From positions 1 through 64,000 of the forward strand of contig DAOLDB010000007.1 in assembly GCA_035327565.1 (NCBI GenBank): a DNA stretch of 64,000 nt, written 5' to 3'. The notes below the pieces were generated by a model that was not told where the DNA came from, did no database searches, and saw only the letters and a list, made by a program, of their open reading frames with translations. The translations under genes were made by a program, and so were the position numbers. Below, piece by piece: positions 61,225-64,000 of the stretch; the first letter of the stretch is position 1; every line of letters begins with the position of its first letter. The DNA is from JABDLO01 sp035327565 (GTDB lineage Bacteria; Bacteroidota; Bacteroidia; Chitinophagales; Saprospiraceae).

Positions 61225-62529
61225 CTAAATAGGCTTTAACAGCGCTATATTGTATTTATCACTACTCCCTGGAATGGGTACATGTTGACCGTTTTGAGTA
61301 TTTGGGTTACCTACCCTATGATGAATAATCCCTGCGACCATGGCACATGACATAGAAGTGCCGGACATAACCGCATAACGATTGCCCGGAAATGTTGAAA
61401 AAATATTTGTGCCCGGTGCTATAAAATCCAGAGGTTCATTATTTCCGGGAATATTCTCATTCGAATACGTTTCAAATCTTCTAAAACCTGGTACATTACA
61501 TTTTATACCCATAGATGCAATGGTAAATATTCTGGGTCCATTGATGCATCCAGGGAAGTTTGTTGCGGCATTTCCTGAAGCATTACCCGCCGACATAACC
61601 ACAAACGCTTGTCTATTTGGTAAACTAGTCAGGCCATTGATTGATGTCTTAATCGGTTCATTATAGTTTTGGCAATTCTCAACATCATACTCGCCTATAC
61701 TCATCATGATAACATCGTTTTGTTGAACTGAATCCGCCATTTCATCCAAAGCAGCTGCCACATTTGACCAATATCCATTCCCACAATGATCCAATACTTT
61801 CATCGATACTATGGTTGCGCCCGGTGATACACCTGTCATCCCAATATTACTGCTTGAAGAAGGACTGGCTGCGGCAATTCCAGCACAATGTGTGCCATGG
61901 CCTAACCCATCTTTGTAAGGTGTTTCTCCACTTACAAATGATTTTGAAAGTGTGGTGTCAACTTTTAAATCCGGATGAGTATTATCGACCCCTGAGTCAA
62001 TCACCCATATCCTGGCTTGACTCGAAGACGGTAGTCCTGGCCCACCTATTCTTGTTATCCCACAGCTCGTCTTTTTTGATGCATCATAAAACCAATTAGC
62101 GGTTGGTGTGCTGCTTTGGTGGATGGGTTTGCCCTGATGAATGGGTTTGCCCTGAACTTCTATGTCATCGTATACATTCGCTATCACTTCTGTATCATTT
62201 TGCAATGCTAAAACCTGTTCTTCAGTTAAGTTTGCTGAATAACCAGCAAAAAAAGAAGTATATTGATGCTTTACCTCAAGGGTTCGAGTTTTATCGGTAT
62301 AGCTATCTATCTGGTTTATGAGATCCTTTTTCATTTGGTTAGGATTCTCCGGATTAAAACCATTTGCCTCCGAAAAAACCGGAGGGAAAATTTCTGATTT
62401 AAAAATGACTATGTACGGTTTGGTTTCTTTAGGAAGCTGGTCAATATTCGTTTCCTTTTCCTTCCCTTCTTTATTGGTACACCCTGCTATCCATAATAAA
62501 AAGAACCCCAAAAATATTAACTTTTTCAT
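61225..62529 (-). CDS. Subtilisin-like (S8) serine protease lipoprotein
   Basis: A 434-residue secreted protease. Lipoprotein signal with Cys17 (IAGC); I9-type inhibitor propeptide (about 38-125; YIVIFKSE, then AGYSANLTEEQVLAL); catalytic domain with Asp178 (VIDSGVD), His211 (GHGTHCAG), oxyanion Asn316 (SAGNASG) and Ser392 (SGTSMS). All catalytic residues are present. Between propeptide and catalytic domain lies an exact tandem duplication of GKPIHQ (127-138), possibly the processing site. The C-terminal part after the serine is short, without a sorting domain. It is convergent with the cyclase gene and divergent from the permease gene. Confidence 0.93.
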   Translation of the reverse strand: MKKLIFLGFFLLWIAGCTNKEGKEKETNIDQLPKETKPYIVIFKSEIFPPVFSEANGFNPENPNQMKKDLINQIDSYTDKTRTLEVKHQYTSFFAGYSANLTEEQVLALQNDTEVIANVYDDIEVQGKPIHQGKPIHQSSTPTANWFYDASKKTSCGITRIGGPGLPSSSQARIWVIDSGVDNTHPDLKVDTTLSKSFVSGETPYKDGLGHGTHCAGIAAASPSSSSNIGMTGVSPGATIVSMKVLDHCGNGYWSNVAAALDEMADSVQQNDVIMMSIGEYDVENCQNYNEPIKTSINGLTSLPNRQAFVVMSAGNASGNAATNFPGCINGPRIFTIASMGIKCNVPGFRRFETYSNENIPGNNEPLDFIAPGTNIFSTFPGNRYAVMSGTSMSCAMVAGIIHHRVGNPNTQNGQHVPIPGSSDKYNIALLKPI

Positions 62530-62584
62530 AATTCATTAATTTTAAAATAGTATTAATTTACATTATATTATACCTAGTTTAAAT

Positions 62585-62592
62585 CAAATATA
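62585..62592 (-). promoter_or_regulatory. Candidate -7 promoter element of the protease gene
   Basis: On the minus strand the sequence reads TATATTTG, an exact TAnnTTTG match, 55 bases upstream of the protease start. No clear -33 TTG is seen at standard distance. Confidence 0.4.
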
Positions 62593-62635
62593 ATGATATA
62601 AATTAATAAGTTAACAGAATAACAGATTAACTTAC

Positions 62636-62652
62636 TGCAATATGATATTGCA
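62636..62652. promoter_or_regulatory. 17-bp perfect palindrome in the divergent promoter region
   Basis: TGCAATAT, a central G, then ATATTGCA. It lies in the 287-bp region between the divergent protease and permease genes, upstream of the protease -7 element. Candidate operator for a dimeric regulator; no binding protein is identified. Confidence 0.5.
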
Positions 62653-62816
62653 AAAGGTGTGATTTGCCATGCTTTATTGTTTTGGTTAAATAGGGCTTGT
62701 ATAATACCATGTCCCTATTTTAATAAAGATTTAGACCATCATAATCCATATTTTATGATATTTTTATAATATACATTCTATTATTGTTTTGCCGTTAACA
62801 AAATATTGAATACAAA

Positions 62817-64000
62817 TTGCTAAAAAGAGGTATTCAACGTTGGGACCTTGTCTTTTTGATCATCAACAGTGTGATCGGTGCAGGGATTTTTGCCTTACCT
62901 GCCAGGGTATTTGCCTTATCCGGCGTGTATTCTCTTCTGGCTTTTCTTTTTTGCTCTATTGTAATGTTGATTTATATCCTGGTTTTTTCCGAGGTAAGTT
63001 CACGGTTTGATCAAACCGGAGGCCCTTATATTTATGTACTGTCCGCTTTTGGATCATTGCCTGCATTTGTTATTGGGTGGCTTTTAATGCTGACCCGGCT
63101 TTTCAGTTATGCTACCCTGATCAATTTACTCGTCATTTACCTTACATATTTCTCAGATATTTTTACGGATAGTATTGTAAGAATAATTTTCATCTGGGTG
63201 TTGACTTTTGTGATTGTGTATTTCAATTGGATAGGAGTTAAAAACACTGCCCGGGTAAGTAATTTTTTAACAATAGGCAAGCTAATACCCCTTACTCTGT
63301 TTATCATTGTGGGGCTGTTTTTTATAAATTCTTCCTCTTATTCTTTCGGCAATTTTCCTCCCATACAGGGGTTTTCTCAATCGGCACTACTCCTCATTTT
63401 TGCATTTGGCGGTTTTGAAGCCGGTCTGGTGAATAGTGGCGAAATTGATAATCCCAGAAAAAACCTGCCTTTTGCTTTAATGGTGGCTGCTGGCGTTATC
63501 GCTGTGTTTTATTTTCTCATTCAACTGGTTTGCATCGGTACTTTACCTGATTTGGCACAGTCCGACCGCCCCCTTGCAGATGCTGCTGCTATGTTCTCCG
63601 GATATTGGGGTGGTGTATTTATATCGGTGGGTGCAGTCATTTCCATATTAGGCACTTTGAACGTACAAATATTGAGTGGCTCAAGAATACCTTTTGCTCT
63701 GAGTATGCAAGATCAGTTGCCCCTCATTTTTTCAAAAATTCATCCCCGGTTTGCTACACCCTGGTTTTCCATTTTGTTTTTCTCTCTAATGGTTGCATTT
63801 GTAGCGACAATTTGGACATTTATGAGCTCGCTTGCAGTTTCTGTGATAGCCCGCCTTATTATGTATGGTTTAGTTTGTGCTTCTTTGATTCGTTTACGAG
63901 CAAGTGTAAAAGTAGGTCCACCATTTAGAATTCCTTTTGGCAATGTGCTGGCAGGAGCAGGTATCGTCGCCACATTATGGTTATTGTCCAGTTCTCACTG
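62817..64000 (+). CDS. APC-family amino-acid permease (partial, runs off the window)
   Basis: An open frame from TTG 62817 continues to the end of the window (about 394 codons, no stop). The TTG is the most likely start: an in-frame TAA lies at 62796-62798, and the conserved first helix begins ten residues later. The first helix carries the APC substrate motif (INSVIGAGIFALPAR); a later helix has FAFGGFEAGLVNSGEI with the family's Gly-Phe-Glu signature, and DNPRKNLPFAL follows. About 10-11 helices are already encoded. It is a secondary amino-acid or polyamine transporter of the inner membrane, substrate unknown. Confidence 0.88.
   Translation, partial: MLKRGIQRWDLVFLIINSVIGAGIFALPARVFALSGVYSLLAFLFCSIVMLIYILVFSEVSSRFDQTGGPYIYVLSAFGSLPAFVIGWLLMLTRLFSYATLINLLVIYLTYFSDIFTDSIVRIIFIWVLTFVIVYFNWIGVKNTARVSNFLTIGKLIPLTLFIIVGLFFINSSSYSFGNFPPIQGFSQSALLLIFAFGGFEAGLVNSGEIDNPRKNLPFALMVAAGVIAVFYFLIQLVCIGTLPDLAQSDRPLADAAAMFSGYWGGVFISVGAVISILGTLNVQILSGSRIPFALSMQDQLPLIFSKIHPRFATPWFSILFFSLMVAFVATIWTFMSSLAVSVIARLIMYGLVCASLIRLRASVKVGPPFRIPFGNVLAGAGIVATLWLLSSSH

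Overview
The window looks like a chromosomal stretch of a member of the Bacteroidota, probably an environmental Cytophagia/Saprospiria-type organism; I cannot place it more finely. The base composition is AT-rich. Several intergenic regions carry the Bacteroidota -7 promoter element TAnnTTTG. Shine-Dalgarno sites are rare, many genes start with TTG or GTG, and many predicted proteins are short-signal lipoproteins. The mix of families (UpxY antiterminator, short Wza with a C-terminal membrane helix, fused Wzz/BY-kinase, DUF1080 fusions) is typical of that phylum. I see no tRNA, rRNA, CRISPR array or insertion sequence.

Layout. 0.3-2.8 kb: a GH16 glucanase lipoprotein, a Wzx-like flippase and a 54-residue membrane protein. 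3.1-6.7 kb: a large multidomain secreted protein (cytochrome c, PA14, sugar-dehydrogenase-like propeller, DUF1080). 6.8-57.0 kb: one co-directional capsule/exopolysaccharide locus of more than 40 genes, opened by a winged-helix regulator and an UpxY/NusG-like antiterminator and closed by a strong hairpin terminator at 57007-57045. 57.2-64 kb: ordinary genes (small hypothetical protein, hexose-6-phosphate mutarotase, adenylate cyclase-TPR protein, a subtilase lipoprotein on the minus strand, and an APC amino-acid permease cut by the window end).

How the locus works. Precursor supply: Ugd (UDP-GlcA); RmlB plus WecE plus an N-formyltransferase (dTDP-4-amino-4,6-dideoxygalactose, probably formylated), used by a WecF-like transferase; a WbpE/WbpD/WbpB set with a TviB/TviC pair (UDP-diacetamido-uronic acid and/or UDP-GalNAcA); WecB; and a FlaA1-type dehydratase with a second aminotransferase. 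CysC, CysD and CysN make activated sulfate. A self-contained unit at 19.3-23.9 kb encodes homologues of the Campylobacter jejuni phosphoramidate pathway: glutamine kinase, gamma-glutamyl-CDP-amidate hydrolase and a cytidylyltransferase. It suggests a polysaccharide carrying a P-N bond. Assembly: two PglC-like initiating transferases, five glycosyltransferases plus WecF, an EpsG-like polymerase, flippases, an MsbA-like ABC exporter, a Wza lipoprotein, a Wzc-type tyrosine kinase with a Gly-Tyr repeat tail, and its CpsB-type PHP phosphatase. Tailoring: two paralogous NodB-like deacetylases, a CapA-like protein, a PaaK/CapK-like adenylate-forming enzyme, an ATP-grasp ligase, a MurA-like enolpyruvyl transferase and a beta-helix lipoprotein.

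The most interesting items are the phosphoramidate unit, whose kinase has an extra nucleotidyltransferase-like domain; the adenylating/ATP-grasp/CapA tailoring module; the MurA-like enzyme next to an ABC exporter; the formylated Fuc4N branch; and a decayed DUF3307-like gene fragment at 50.5 kb.
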